A DNA stretch of 36,578 nucleotides from Verrucomicrobiota bacterium. GTDB taxonomy: Bacteria > Verrucomicrobiota > Verrucomicrobiia > Limisphaerales > JADLHS01. The stretch lies in the NCBI GenBank assembly GCA_025350905.1, contig JANXWY010000487.1:1-36578 (forward strand). Reading direction: 5' to 3'. This document shows, one piece after another, positions 8,494-17,030 of this stretch. The notes below the pieces were generated by a model. The model had not been told where the DNA came from. It worked only from the letters and a program-made list of their open reading frames with translations, and did no database searches. Position 1 is the stretch's first letter, and the number at the start of each line of letters is the position of its first letter. The position numbers and the translations under genes are program-made.

Positions 8494-9173
8494 AACTTCT
8501 CGAACTGTACGAAGACTTGTTCCAATACATCTGCCGACTGAATCGGGCGGCCAAAGCCCAGGCGCAACCGGAGTACGTTCGGGTGCGATCCGAAATCAAG
8601 GAATTACTGGGGGAAGTCAGCCGTGCTGCCGCGGCGGATGTGCGGTTGCTGAACCAGGTCCAGCGGCTGGAATTGTGCCTGATTTTTTTTGTGGATAATT
8701 TGATCTGCACCAGCCGGCTGAAGCTGGCCACCCAGTGGACGGAAAACCGCCTGGCCAAGGAGCGAAACGAACTCGCGGGGGACGAGCGGTTCTTCGATTT
8801 CTTGGATCAAGACTTGAAGGACACCAGCGAGGAGGCGGTGGAGCGGCTCGCGGTTTATTATGCCTGCCTCGGGTTGGGTTTCATGGGAATGTACCAAGGG
8901 CAGTCCGATCAGATTCGCCAATACATGGAACAGATTTTTCCCCGGATCCGGCAATGGGTGGACAACGATCCGCGGACCAAGATCAGCGATGAAGCCTACA
9001 AATTCACCGACACCCGCGTGCTGACCGAGCCGCCCAGCAACAAGATCATATTAGTGGCCGTCGTTTTTGGATTCCTGAGTCTGTGTGTGCTCATCGTGTA
9101 TTACGCGCTCTTTGCCAGCGCGGTCGGAAAATTGAGCGACTCGGTGGCGACAATTATTAAGCAAGGCCAGTAG
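8490..9173 (+). CDS. tssL: Type VI secretion membrane subunit TssL (short, DotU family)
   Basis: Encodes 227 residues. The N-terminal cytoplasmic helical domain has the DotU pattern: LYEDLFQYICRLN near the start, a VDNLI motif, GDERFFDFLDQ, then YYACLGLGFMGMYQ. One C-terminal membrane span lies at about 184-208 (ILVAVVFGFLSLCVLIVYY). Only about 18 residues follow, so there is no peptidoglycan-binding (OmpA-like) extension; wall anchoring would need another protein. TssL forms the inner-membrane complex with TssM and contacts TssK. It overlaps tssK by 4 bases and lies 80 bases before tssM. Confidence 0.93.
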   Translation: MKLLELYEDLFQYICRLNRAAKAQAQPEYVRVRSEIKELLGEVSRAAAADVRLLNQVQRLELCLIFFVDNLICTSRLKLATQWTENRLAKERNELAGDERFFDFLDQDLKDTSEEAVERLAVYYACLGLGFMGMYQGQSDQIRQYMEQIFPRIRQWVDNDPRTKISDEAYKFTDTRVLTEPPSNKIILVAVVFGFLSLCVLIVYYALFASAVGKLSDSVATIIKQGQ

Positions 9174-9239
9174 CTTGGGATTTCAGGACCCCGGGCGACC
9201 GGCGGAAGCGGCGCTGTAAAGTTCCGCAAACATTGGCAC

Positions 9240-9245
9240 AAGGTG
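9240..9245 (+). promoter_or_regulatory. Ribosome binding site deciding the tssM start
   Basis: AAGGTG lies 8 bases before the ATG at 9254. A TTG at 9233 in the same frame would extend the protein by seven residues but has no such site, so the ATG is preferred. Confidence 0.55.
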
Positions 9246-9253
9246 CAGCAACT

Positions 9254-12200
9254 ATGGAAGACGATTCAAAATTTGGCCACTTGGTGAAATGGGGACTGGG
9301 CGCCGTCGGTTTGGGCGGCGTGGCGGCGGTGATTTCCGTACCCTCGTCCTTTAAAATCTGGGTGGCGGTCGCGATTCTCCTCCTGTTTGTCCTCGTTTTC
9401 GGCGGCTATTTTCTCTGGCGCCGCATGCGCGCCCGCCGGCAGAGCAAAATGTTTTCCTCCGCCCTCGAGGCGCAGACCGGCGCCGCGCCGCGCGCCATCA
9501 GCGATCCCAACCAGCGCGCGGCGCTGGACAAATTGCGGCAGAAGTTTCAAACCGGCCTGCAGGAGTTCAAAACCCACGGGAAGGACATCTACAAGCTGCC
9601 CTGGTACGCGATCATCGGTGAATCCGGCTCCGGAAAATCAGAAGCCATCCGTCATTCCGGCATTGAATTTCCCCCCGGACTGCAGGACAAAATGCAAGGC
9701 TCCGGCGGGACCGTCAACATGGATTGGTGGTTCACCAACCGGGCCATTATTCTCGACACCGCCGGTTCGATGATCTTCCGCGAGACGCAGGCCGGCGATT
9801 CTCCCGAGTGGGCCGAATTCCTCCGCCTGTTGAAAAAATCCCGTCCGCAGTGCCCGATTAACGGCCTCTTTCTGGTGCTTTCCGTCGAGAGCCTCATTCA
9901 CGACTCGGCCGACAAGATTTCGGAGAAGGCCAGCAAACTGGCCCAGCAGCTGCAATTGATTCAGCGCACCTTGGATGTGCGCTTTCCGGTTTATCTCCTC
10001 GTTACCAAGTCCGATTTGATGACGGGTTTCCGCGAATTTTTCGACAGCATTGAAGACCCGCTGCTGCAGCATCAGATGTTCGGCTGGTCGAATCCGGATG
10101 CCCTCGACTCACCCCTCCGCCCGGAACTCGTCGAACAACATCTGAAAAGTGTGGCTGACCGTTTGCGCCGGCGTCGGCTGGCGCTGATTTTGCGCGAGCC
10201 CTCCTCCGGCGCGCGCTTGGGGGAAACCACCTTTTTTACGGCCTCCTCCCAACCGCTCGGCGGCCGCGGTGGGCAGCGCCGATTGGATGACATGGACGCG
10301 CTGTTCGCCTTGCCGGAAAGCGTCATGCGGCTGGTGCCGCGCCTGCGCCGCTATTTGGAGACGGTGTTTGTCGCCGGCGAATGGTCGGCCAAGCCGGTGT
10401 TTCTGCGCGGCATCTATTTCACCTCTTCCATGCGTGAGGGCAAGGCATTGGACGAAGCGATGGCGCTGGCCACCGGCCTGTCGGTGGATCAATTGCCGGA
10501 AGATCGCAGTTGGGAAAAGAACCGGGCGTTCTTCTTGCGGGATCTTTTCGTGGAAAAAGTCTTCAGCGAAAGCGGACTGGTCACGCGGGCCACAAATACC
10601 ATCCAGCTCCTGCGGAAACGGCAGTTCGCAATTTTTGGGACCGCCGGAGTCGCCCTGCTGCTGCTGATCGTATTGGCGGGATTCGGGTACCGCAACCTCA
10701 AGCGCAATGTCCTGGTCGAAGCCGCGGATTGGGAGGCCGGAGTCAAAGGCTGGAATCAGGGGGACTGGTCGCCCTCCATTATTCGCGCCGGAACGCAAGA
10801 TGCCTTTCATTATGCTTACGCTGGCACCAATCGCGAGGCGCAAGTGGGGGCCGGCAATTTGTCGGTGGTTGAGTACCACCAGCGGCTCAAGGAGGTGGTT
10901 TCCAAGAAGCTGGGCGTGAGCCTGATTTTCCGTCCCCTCCTCTGGTTCGGGTTTGGCAATGTCAATAAACAAGATCGTGCAAATGCGCAGCGGGTCCTGT
11001 TTGAACAGGGAGTGCTCAAGCCCCTCGTCGTGGAAACGAGAAAGAAGCTGCAGAACCGGCAGCCCACCGAGAAAACGTCCGCCCGCCATCAAGGCGCATT
11101 GCTGGCCCTGATTCAACTGGAAGCGGATCGCTTTGCGACCAACGTGGGCTATCTCAGCGGCACCAATGCCGCCGCGACTTACCTGAACTCGTTCGTTACC
11201 TATCTCACGGACTCCGATACCAGTCCCGTGGACACCAATCTGGTATCCATCTTCGCCTGGACCTATTCCAAGGGAGGGAGCGGGGATGGCAAATGGCCGC
11301 CGTCGCTGCTGCTCGCCGGGGATGATCTGGCAAGTAATACGGCGATTATGACGGGATTAAAGGGACTTCGCGAGGCCAACCTAGCGAGCGAGAAGCGGAT
11401 CACGGATTACGGGCTCCCGGCCCTCAACCAGCTGGTGACGGACTTCGTGGCGTATCGAAAATTGGAAAGGAATTGGCTGGCCGATCCCAGCGGATCGTGT
11501 GATGCGGCGCTGACAAGTTTGGAAACCGCCATGCGGGCTTTGAAGGAAAGTGAAAGCAAGTTTTTCGAAGCCACCAAGGGTGTGGTCGGCCGACCCCTGA
11601 CGAATCTGACGGAGTGTTATGACAGGCTGGCCGTGGCGGCGGCCAGCGCCTCGGGGCTGAGCATCGAAGATAATTTGAAAGGCTTTTCCGAAAAATTTAG
11701 GACCAGCCGCCTGCACTCACAAATTGACCAACAACTAAAGGAATTTAGGTCCGCGGCGTCGGGTGCCGTAAAATCCAAGCGCACCGAGCTCGCCAAAGAT
11801 CTGGCGGAGCTCGATCTGACATACACGCTCCCTGTCGGTGGTGAGTCCGTGTATGACACGCGCTGGTCGCTTTATTTGGCGGCCTGTGCCTTGGATGGCT
11901 CGAAAGCGGACGTCAAGGAAGCCGACCTTGGTCATGCGTGGGAGCGCTTCAATAACTTGATGGCCAAAGCCGCCGAGTTGAAAACCAAACTAAAAGCTTA
12001 CGCCGGACCCTCCGCCACGGAAGTTGCCAGTGCCTGCGAACGGATTGCCGGTCGGGCGGCCACGCAGATGCAGGAGCGTTACGTCTCCAGTTACGTCCAA
12101 ACCGCCACCAACAAGTTGGTTGAATTGGCGGGCAATGCCGGGTCGTTCGGAGGCGTGACCAATGCCGCGAATTGGCTGGAAATGTTGAAGCGTGACTTGG

Positions 12201-12988
12201 CGGACACCGCCACGCTCAAGGAGCAGGCGGGGAAACTGGGTCCCGTGCGGGTCGCCTTGACCAATGCTTATCGCGAGATCCCCCAAAGTTATGCCAACCA
12301 GTCCTTCGAGAGCCTGAAGCGGAATCTGAAGTTTCCAGTCTTGCTCACCGCGTCCGAGAGCTTCGATGAATCGGGGTTGAAGGCCGCGCGCGTCACCCTC
12401 AATCGGCTCACGCTGGACTTGAACAATGCCGCGGTGTGGCAGTCGTTTCCCGGCAGCGACGCGATCTTGCAGTCCGCGCGGAAAAATCCCTACGCCGAAG
12501 TGGTGAATGCGCTGGTCGCCGAGAGCGGAAACCTGGCGGAGATCGAAATACTTTTCACGCTGCCGGCTCCGGGAGCCAGCGCGGAAGGGGGGCTCTACCG
12601 CGATCCGCTTCGGTTTGCCAACATCGTGGTGAACGGAAAAACCAATGACGTCAACGGTTGGAAGCGGCCGGGGGATGTCTCCAGTTTTCCCGAGAAGCAA
12701 ACTTCCATTGCCGCCAAGATCCCGGTGAACGCTGGCTTCCGCGTGGAATTCTTCTCGGACATGAACCGGCGAACCCGGACCGCCACGCTGGGTTTTGAAG
12801 GCAGTGAGGACAATTGGACACTCATCAGGTTGATAAAAGCTGGCCATGCCGAGCCCATCAACAATAAAGGGGGCACGGAGTGGCGGCTGAAACTTCCTGT
12901 CACCGTCGGGGCCAATCAGCCCACGTTGGAGGCCTTTGAAATCAAGGTCAGCAGCCCACTCCCGAAAAAAGAGGAGTGGCCGAAGTAA
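9254..12988 (+). CDS. tssM: Type VI secretion membrane subunit TssM (IcmF family)
   Basis: Encodes 1244 residues, a typical TssM length. Two N-terminal membrane spans fall within about 10-55 (GLGAVGLGGVAAVISV and IWVAVAILLLFVLVFGGYF). The cytoplasmic NTPase-like domain carries Walker A GESGSGKS (122-129), DTAG (168-171) and TKSD (251-254), so nucleotide-binding motifs are intact. A third span lies at about 459-481. The large periplasmic part follows, mostly helical. Near the end DNWTLIRLI corresponds to the conserved GPWALFRLL-type motif of the TssM C-terminal domain. TssM spans the envelope and normally meets the lipoprotein TssJ at the outer membrane, but no tssJ lies beside it. The following gene starts 26 bases after this stop. 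Confidence 0.95.
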   Translation: MEDDSKFGHLVKWGLGAVGLGGVAAVISVPSSFKIWVAVAILLLFVLVFGGYFLWRRMRARRQSKMFSSALEAQTGAAPRAISDPNQRAALDKLRQKFQTGLQEFKTHGKDIYKLPWYAIIGESGSGKSEAIRHSGIEFPPGLQDKMQGSGGTVNMDWWFTNRAIILDTAGSMIFRETQAGDSPEWAEFLRLLKKSRPQCPINGLFLVLSVESLIHDSADKISEKASKLAQQLQLIQRTLDVRFPVYLLVTKSDLMTGFREFFDSIEDPLLQHQMFGWSNPDALDSPLRPELVEQHLKSVADRLRRRRLALILREPSSGARLGETTFFTASSQPLGGRGGQRRLDDMDALFALPESVMRLVPRLRRYLETVFVAGEWSAKPVFLRGIYFTSSMREGKALDEAMALATGLSVDQLPEDRSWEKNRAFFLRDLFVEKVFSESGLVTRATNTIQLLRKRQFAIFGTAGVALLLLIVLAGFGYRNLKRNVLVEAADWEAGVKGWNQGDWSPSIIRAGTQDAFHYAYAGTNREAQVGAGNLSVVEYHQRLKEVVSKKLGVSLIFRPLLWFGFGNVNKQDRANAQRVLFEQGVLKPLVVETRKKLQNRQPTEKTSARHQGALLALIQLEADRFATNVGYLSGTNAAATYLNSFVTYLTDSDTSPVDTNLVSIFAWTYSKGGSGDGKWPPSLLLAGDDLASNTAIMTGLKGLREANLASEKRITDYGLPALNQLVTDFVAYRKLERNWLADPSGSCDAALTSLETAMRALKESESKFFEATKGVVGRPLTNLTECYDRLAVAAASASGLSIEDNLKGFSEKFRTSRLHSQIDQQLKEFRSAASGAVKSKRTELAKDLAELDLTYTLPVGGESVYDTRWSLYLAACALDGSKADVKEADLGHAWERFNNLMAKAAELKTKLKAYAGPSATEVASACERIAGRAATQMQERYVSSYVQTATNKLVELAGNAGSFGGVTNAANWLEMLKRDLADTATLKEQAGKLGPVRVALTNAYREIPQSYANQSFESLKRNLKFPVLLTASESFDESGLKAARVTLNRLTLDLNNAAVWQSFPGSDAILQSARKNPYAEVVNALVAESGNLAEIEILFTLPAPGASAEGGLYRDPLRFANIVVNGKTNDVNGWKRPGDVSSFPEKQTSIAAKIPVNAGFRVEFFSDMNRRTRTATLGFEGSEDNWTLIRLIKAGHAEPINNKGGTEWRLKLPVTVGANQPTLEAFEIKVSSPLPKKEEWPK

Positions 12989-13014
12989 GTCCCTGCAACG
13001 CCATAAATTTTGCG

Positions 13015-15792
13015 ATGGCAAATTTCTTCCAACGCCTGCTGGGCCCAAGCCGCCGCCCGGTGACGAAAACCGGTCCGCCCCGATTGGTCCTGGCCGCGTT
13101 CGGCAAACATCCCGGCTGGAACGATCACATTCCCGGCATCGGCATGGAAACCGAGGCGCTGGCGCAGCTCAAGCAGACGATGTACGTCTCCGGCATCGGC
13201 GGGCGGATCGACGCCGGCGCGTGGACTGGGCTCGCGGAGGAGAAACGGCTCGAGGGTTTTGATCATACTTTCCTCAGCGTTCGGGGAGGACAAAACATTA
13301 CGGGCTGCCTGTTCTCCTCCGCCGATGGCTTGCGGCGCCGGGAATATCCCATGGTCCTCTGCGTGGACGGGGGCGGCGCCAACGCCGGATTCATCTTGCC
13401 GCCAGCGCAGTCCGAACTCGACCGCTTGCGGGTGGCTTGCCGGGCGACCGCCTCGGCCGAACAAGTCACCACGGAATGTCGTCTGGCCCAGGATCGGTTG
13501 CGCGGAATTCTTGCTGGCCCGTCATCGACGTTGCCGCCGACGGTTGCGTTACCCTCCGAAATTCGCCGCCGCTTTCTCGAACACCGCGACCTGGGGCCGG
13601 ATCGTATCGGCCTGCTTCGAGCCTTGCATGAACTCGGGGCTTATGGCGATCCCGCACGGCCGGTCGCGACTGGTCCCGGGGCCAAAGTGCGTTCCTGCCA
13701 TCTGCGCCTGCCCCGCGCCGCGGATTCTCTCAATGGCTCCCTTCTGTTATGGGCAGAATTTTTCGGTTGCGCAGTTTCGGCCTCGACGCCTTTGCTGTTG
13801 CTCACCCGGGCCGGCGTGGATTGGCTGGATGTGATTATCGGGGAGCCGATCAGCGACGATTTCTTCTGCCTGCAGGCTTCACTCACGGCCTTGCCACTGG
13901 CGTCGCAAATTCCTTATGACTTGACGCCCGAATTGAAACCGCGGCTCCAAGCCATCGAGGCCAAATTTTTACGCCCGGACACTTCATCGCTGCTGGCGAC
14001 CCCAGTCGCCGGCGCCGTCCCGTCGCCCGCAACGAATGCGGGCGTGAGTCAAACTCCGCCGCGCCGCGGCCTCAACTTGGTAATCGTTCTGGTCGTTGCG
14101 GTATTGGTTTTGGCGGGTGGTTTGCTGGTTTGGTTGTTCACCGGAAACAACACTTCACCTTCGGACGCCAAGCGGCTGGCAGCGGCCTCCAATTCCGTCC
14201 CCGCCAATGGCGTCCCTGCGCCAACCCAACCGGCGGCGTCGGAGGGAACAGGAGATGAGCGCGCTCGCGAAGCGGCAAGGCTGAAAGTGGAAGCGGAGGG
14301 CAAACGCTTGGCGGAGGCGAAACGGGTCGCGGAAGCCAATGCGGCGGCGGTAACCACGACCAAGAACGAAGCAAACCCCAAAACTGAACTGCCACCGAAA
14401 GCCGCCAGCCAACCTCAAGCAGTGGTTGAGACCAAGCCACTGCAAGCCGAGGCGAAGCCCGGGAGCAACGCGATAGTTGCGGCGGAATCTCAATTCACCA
14501 ACCCGGCGGCCGGGCAGGGTGGGAAGGACGCCGCGCCGCCCGCGGCAGTCAAACCCGTCGAGGACGAGAAGGCGCAAGCTCGAGCCCGGGAGAACGACGC
14601 GGACCTCGCGCAGATCGCTTTGGCCCAGGGTAATTATGATCGCGTCCTGGAACTGGGTCAGAAATGGCCGGGGGTCGAGCGTTTTACCGCTTTGTTGCAA
14701 TTGGCCGCGACGGAGACGAATCAACTCGTGCAGGTCAATGCATTTCTACTGGCCGGGAACTACAATCCAATTCTCACCAACCGCCTGCCGGAGAATCCCA
14801 AGTTCAAAGCGATTTGGACGGCGGCCGACGGCGAAAAGCGATTGCTCGACCAAGCCAATGCCGAGTTTGCCGGCGGGGACTACGCTTTCCTCCAACGGCC
14901 GGAGGTGCAAGCCTTGGAGGCGAAGCCGCCATTTAGAAAATTGCTGGCGGACGGAAGTGCGGAGGCGGGCCAGTTGATCAAAGCGAAGGAGTTGCAAGCG
15001 GCAAATCAACCGCAAGCGGCCAAGGATTTTATCGCGGCACTGAAAATTCAAAAGCCGCCGTTCGTCAAGATTCAACAGTGGGCGACGGGCGAATTGGTGC
15101 GCCTCGCCGGCGAAGAGAAGGAAAGCCAGCTGGCGAAAAGCCTGTTCGAGCAAGCGGATTACGCCGGGGCTTTGGCCCTCTGCCAAAAGTACTCCGGCCT
15201 GCCGGTGTTCGATGGTCTGGTCCGCAGCGTCAACGAGGAGCAGCAAGTCCTGGTGGACACCCGCAAAAAATTCACCGCCGGCGACTATTCCTATGTGAAG
15301 GAGTTGGCCTCGCGAGCTTACCGAACCAAGCCGCCGTTCTCCGAGTTGCTGCGCCAAGGTAGCGAAGAGCAGGCGACGCTTGGTGAATTGGAGAAACTCA
15401 AACAGGCGGGCGACTGGCAGGCGCTGCCGGGGAAACTAGGCGCTTTGCCGGCGGCCGTTTCCGGCAAACCCCCCTTTGAGGATTTGCGCAACTGGGCGGG
15501 CGCGAAAGCGGATGCGCAGGCGGAGCTCCGAAAGAAAGACCCCGTCTGGCTCGACGCGGAATTCGAAAAGCTGCTGGTTTGGTTCAATATTGTTCCGTCC
15601 ACCAGCCCCAGAATTCAAACGCCAGAGGCGCGCAAACAAAAAATGTTGGGCGCCATCGGACCGCAAAAAGACGTCTATCTGCGCGAAATTCAACGCCTGG
15701 AGGACGAGTATAAGAAAGGTGGTTGGCTGACTCAAAATGATCGCGAGAAATACCTGAAGGAGTTGAAGAAGACGATCACGTATTGGGAATGA
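13015..15792 (+). CDS. TagF-like domain fused to membrane span and seven-repeat periplasmic region
   Basis: Encodes 925 residues from the ATG at 13015; a GTG at 12976 overlapping tssM is possible. Residues about 23-330 are TagF-like: AAFGKHPGWNDHI (from 28) matches the G-K-x-P-x-x-x-D opening of that family, followed by EYPMVLCVDGG. An RR pair precedes one span at about 352-375 (LVIVLVVAVLVLAGGLLVWLF), predicting N-in, C-out. Residues about 395-530 are Ala/Lys/Glu-rich with a TolA-like helix. Seven degenerate ~42-residue repeats start at 538, 580, 620, 662, 713, 755 and 798. The usual pattern is A-G-x-Y, a helix, then K-P-P-F and a second helix. TagF proteins are known as cytoplasmic post-translational T6SS regulators; this anchored form could link regulation to the envelope. 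That role is inference. Confidence 0.8.
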   Translation: MANFFQRLLGPSRRPVTKTGPPRLVLAAFGKHPGWNDHIPGIGMETEALAQLKQTMYVSGIGGRIDAGAWTGLAEEKRLEGFDHTFLSVRGGQNITGCLFSSADGLRRREYPMVLCVDGGGANAGFILPPAQSELDRLRVACRATASAEQVTTECRLAQDRLRGILAGPSSTLPPTVALPSEIRRRFLEHRDLGPDRIGLLRALHELGAYGDPARPVATGPGAKVRSCHLRLPRAADSLNGSLLLWAEFFGCAVSASTPLLLLTRAGVDWLDVIIGEPISDDFFCLQASLTALPLASQIPYDLTPELKPRLQAIEAKFLRPDTSSLLATPVAGAVPSPATNAGVSQTPPRRGLNLVIVLVVAVLVLAGGLLVWLFTGNNTSPSDAKRLAAASNSVPANGVPAPTQPAASEGTGDERAREAARLKVEAEGKRLAEAKRVAEANAAAVTTTKNEANPKTELPPKAASQPQAVVETKPLQAEAKPGSNAIVAAESQFTNPAAGQGGKDAAPPAAVKPVEDEKAQARARENDADLAQIALAQGNYDRVLELGQKWPGVERFTALLQLAATETNQLVQVNAFLLAGNYNPILTNRLPENPKFKAIWTAADGEKRLLDQANAEFAGGDYAFLQRPEVQALEAKPPFRKLLADGSAEAGQLIKAKELQAANQPQAAKDFIAALKIQKPPFVKIQQWATGELVRLAGEEKESQLAKSLFEQADYAGALALCQKYSGLPVFDGLVRSVNEEQQVLVDTRKKFTAGDYSYVKELASRAYRTKPPFSELLRQGSEEQATLGELEKLKQAGDWQALPGKLGALPAAVSGKPPFEDLRNWAGAKADAQAELRKKDPVWLDAEFEKLLVWFNIVPSTSPRIQTPEARKQKMLGAIGPQKDVYLREIQRLEDEYKKGGWLTQNDREKYLKELKKTITYWE
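14626..15540 (+). repeat. Seven ~42-codon degenerate protein repeats (KPPF repeats)
   Basis: Repeat starts fall at 14626, 14752, 14872, 14998, 15151, 15277 and 15406. Each opens with a variant of AGxY (QGNY, AGNY, GGDY, AANQ, QADY, AGDY, AGDW). About 20 residues later comes a variant of KPPFxxLL (VERFTALL, NPKFKAIW, KPPFRKLL, KPPFVKIQ, LPVFDGLV, KPPFSELL, KPPFEDLR). Exact KPPF occurs at 14923, 15052, 15328 and 15466. The pattern suggests helix-turn-helix units stacked like TPRs. I do not recognise it as a named repeat family. Confidence 0.75.
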
Positions 15793-15889
15793 CTCCGGTC
15801 GGCTTGCCCGTTACCGAAGCAAGCGGTTTTGAACAACCGGACGTGAGCGCCGGACGGCCGATGGTTGGGCCGCGGCCAGAAAATTAATT

Positions 15890-17002
15890 ATGAACGAACT
15901 TGTAGCCAAACTTTTGCAGCCGGTGTCCGCCGACCAACCCTGCGGGCCGGATCTTTCGGAAAAGCCCTTGTACGACGAATTGACCCAGGTGCTGAAGGGC
16001 AAACCTTCGATTCAGGTGGGCTCAGTCGAAAAGGCCGCGGAACCCCCGGATTGGCGCGAATTGAAGGCCAAGAGCCTCGAGTACCTGACCCAATCGAAGC
16101 ACCTCCGCGCGGCTATGATGTATTGTGGCAGCTCCCTGCAAACCGCCGGATTGCCCGGTTTTCGCGACGGGCTCCAGTTGATTCGCGGCTTGGTCGAACA
16201 GTACTGGCCCACCATTCATCCACCCCTGGATGTGGAGGATAACAACGACCCGACGCAACGCTTGAATATTCTGGGCGCCTTGAACTCACCGCGTGGTACC
16301 CTCCGGCCCGACATCCAGCAGTGGCTTGCAATCATTGATTATCTTTACAGCGCCCCGCTTTGCCGGCCAAGAGGGGCGGAGCCCGTGACCTTGGATATGG
16401 CCGCCGCCGCCCATCGGCAGGCCGAGAACAAATCCGAGGCCCAAAGCAGTGAAAGCGCTTCGTCCCCGCCGCCGGGAATGGATCTGGCGCAATTGGGTAA
16501 AGCCTTTCGCGCCGCCAACCCGGCCGAAATCGAGGCCAACCACACGGCCGTCGCGGAAGCCTTGGAGGCTTTGGCGGGGCTGGATAAATTCCTCACCGAA
16601 ACTCTGGGCGCGGGCAATACCATCAGCTTCGATGAACTCCAGAAAGTCTTGAAGGAACTGCATGGCGTGCTGCAGGCGCAGCTGCCGGGCGCAGCGCCCG
16701 CCGCGGGCCCCAGTTCTCCGGAAGGTGCGGCGGTGGAAACCACAGCCGCGGCGGGGGCTTCGGCGATTTCGATCAGCGGGGCCGTGCGCTCCCGCGAAGA
16801 TGTCGTGCGGATGATTGATGCGATTTGCGAATACTACCGGCAGTTCGAGCCGTCCAGTCCCGTCCCCTATTTGCTGAAACGGGCGCAGAAGGTGGCCCGG
16901 ATGAACTTTGTGGAATCCATGCAGGAATTAAATCTGGCTTCCGTGGACGCCCTGCGGCCGAGCATGGGTACCGCGGTGGATACCGACCCGCTGGCCAGCT
17001 AG
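15890..17002 (+). CDS. tssA: Type VI secretion protein TssA (ImpA family)
   Basis: Encodes 370 residues. The N-terminal ImpA domain (about 5-130) has the family signatures CGPDL, then HLRAAMMYCGSSLQTAGLPG and VEQYWPTIHPPLDVED. A variable linker follows (about 180-200, then an Ala/Pro/Gly-rich part at 265-290). The C-terminal domain SREDVVRMIDAICEYYRQFE with PSSPVPYLLKRAQKV matches the end domain of short TssA proteins. TssA caps or primes the growing tail and meets the membrane complex and baseplate. The gene sits 97 bases after the TagF fusion and just before the methyltransferase gene, consistent with one operon. Confidence 0.93.
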   Translation: MNELVAKLLQPVSADQPCGPDLSEKPLYDELTQVLKGKPSIQVGSVEKAAEPPDWRELKAKSLEYLTQSKHLRAAMMYCGSSLQTAGLPGFRDGLQLIRGLVEQYWPTIHPPLDVEDNNDPTQRLNILGALNSPRGTLRPDIQQWLAIIDYLYSAPLCRPRGAEPVTLDMAAAAHRQAENKSEAQSSESASSPPPGMDLAQLGKAFRAANPAEIEANHTAVAEALEALAGLDKFLTETLGAGNTISFDELQKVLKELHGVLQAQLPGAAPAAGPSSPEGAAVETTAAAGASAISISGAVRSREDVVRMIDAICEYYRQFEPSSPVPYLLKRAQKVARMNFVESMQELNLASVDALRPSMGTAVDTDPLAS

Positions 17003-17030
17003 CCGCACCGCCGTGACCTTTATCCCGCCG

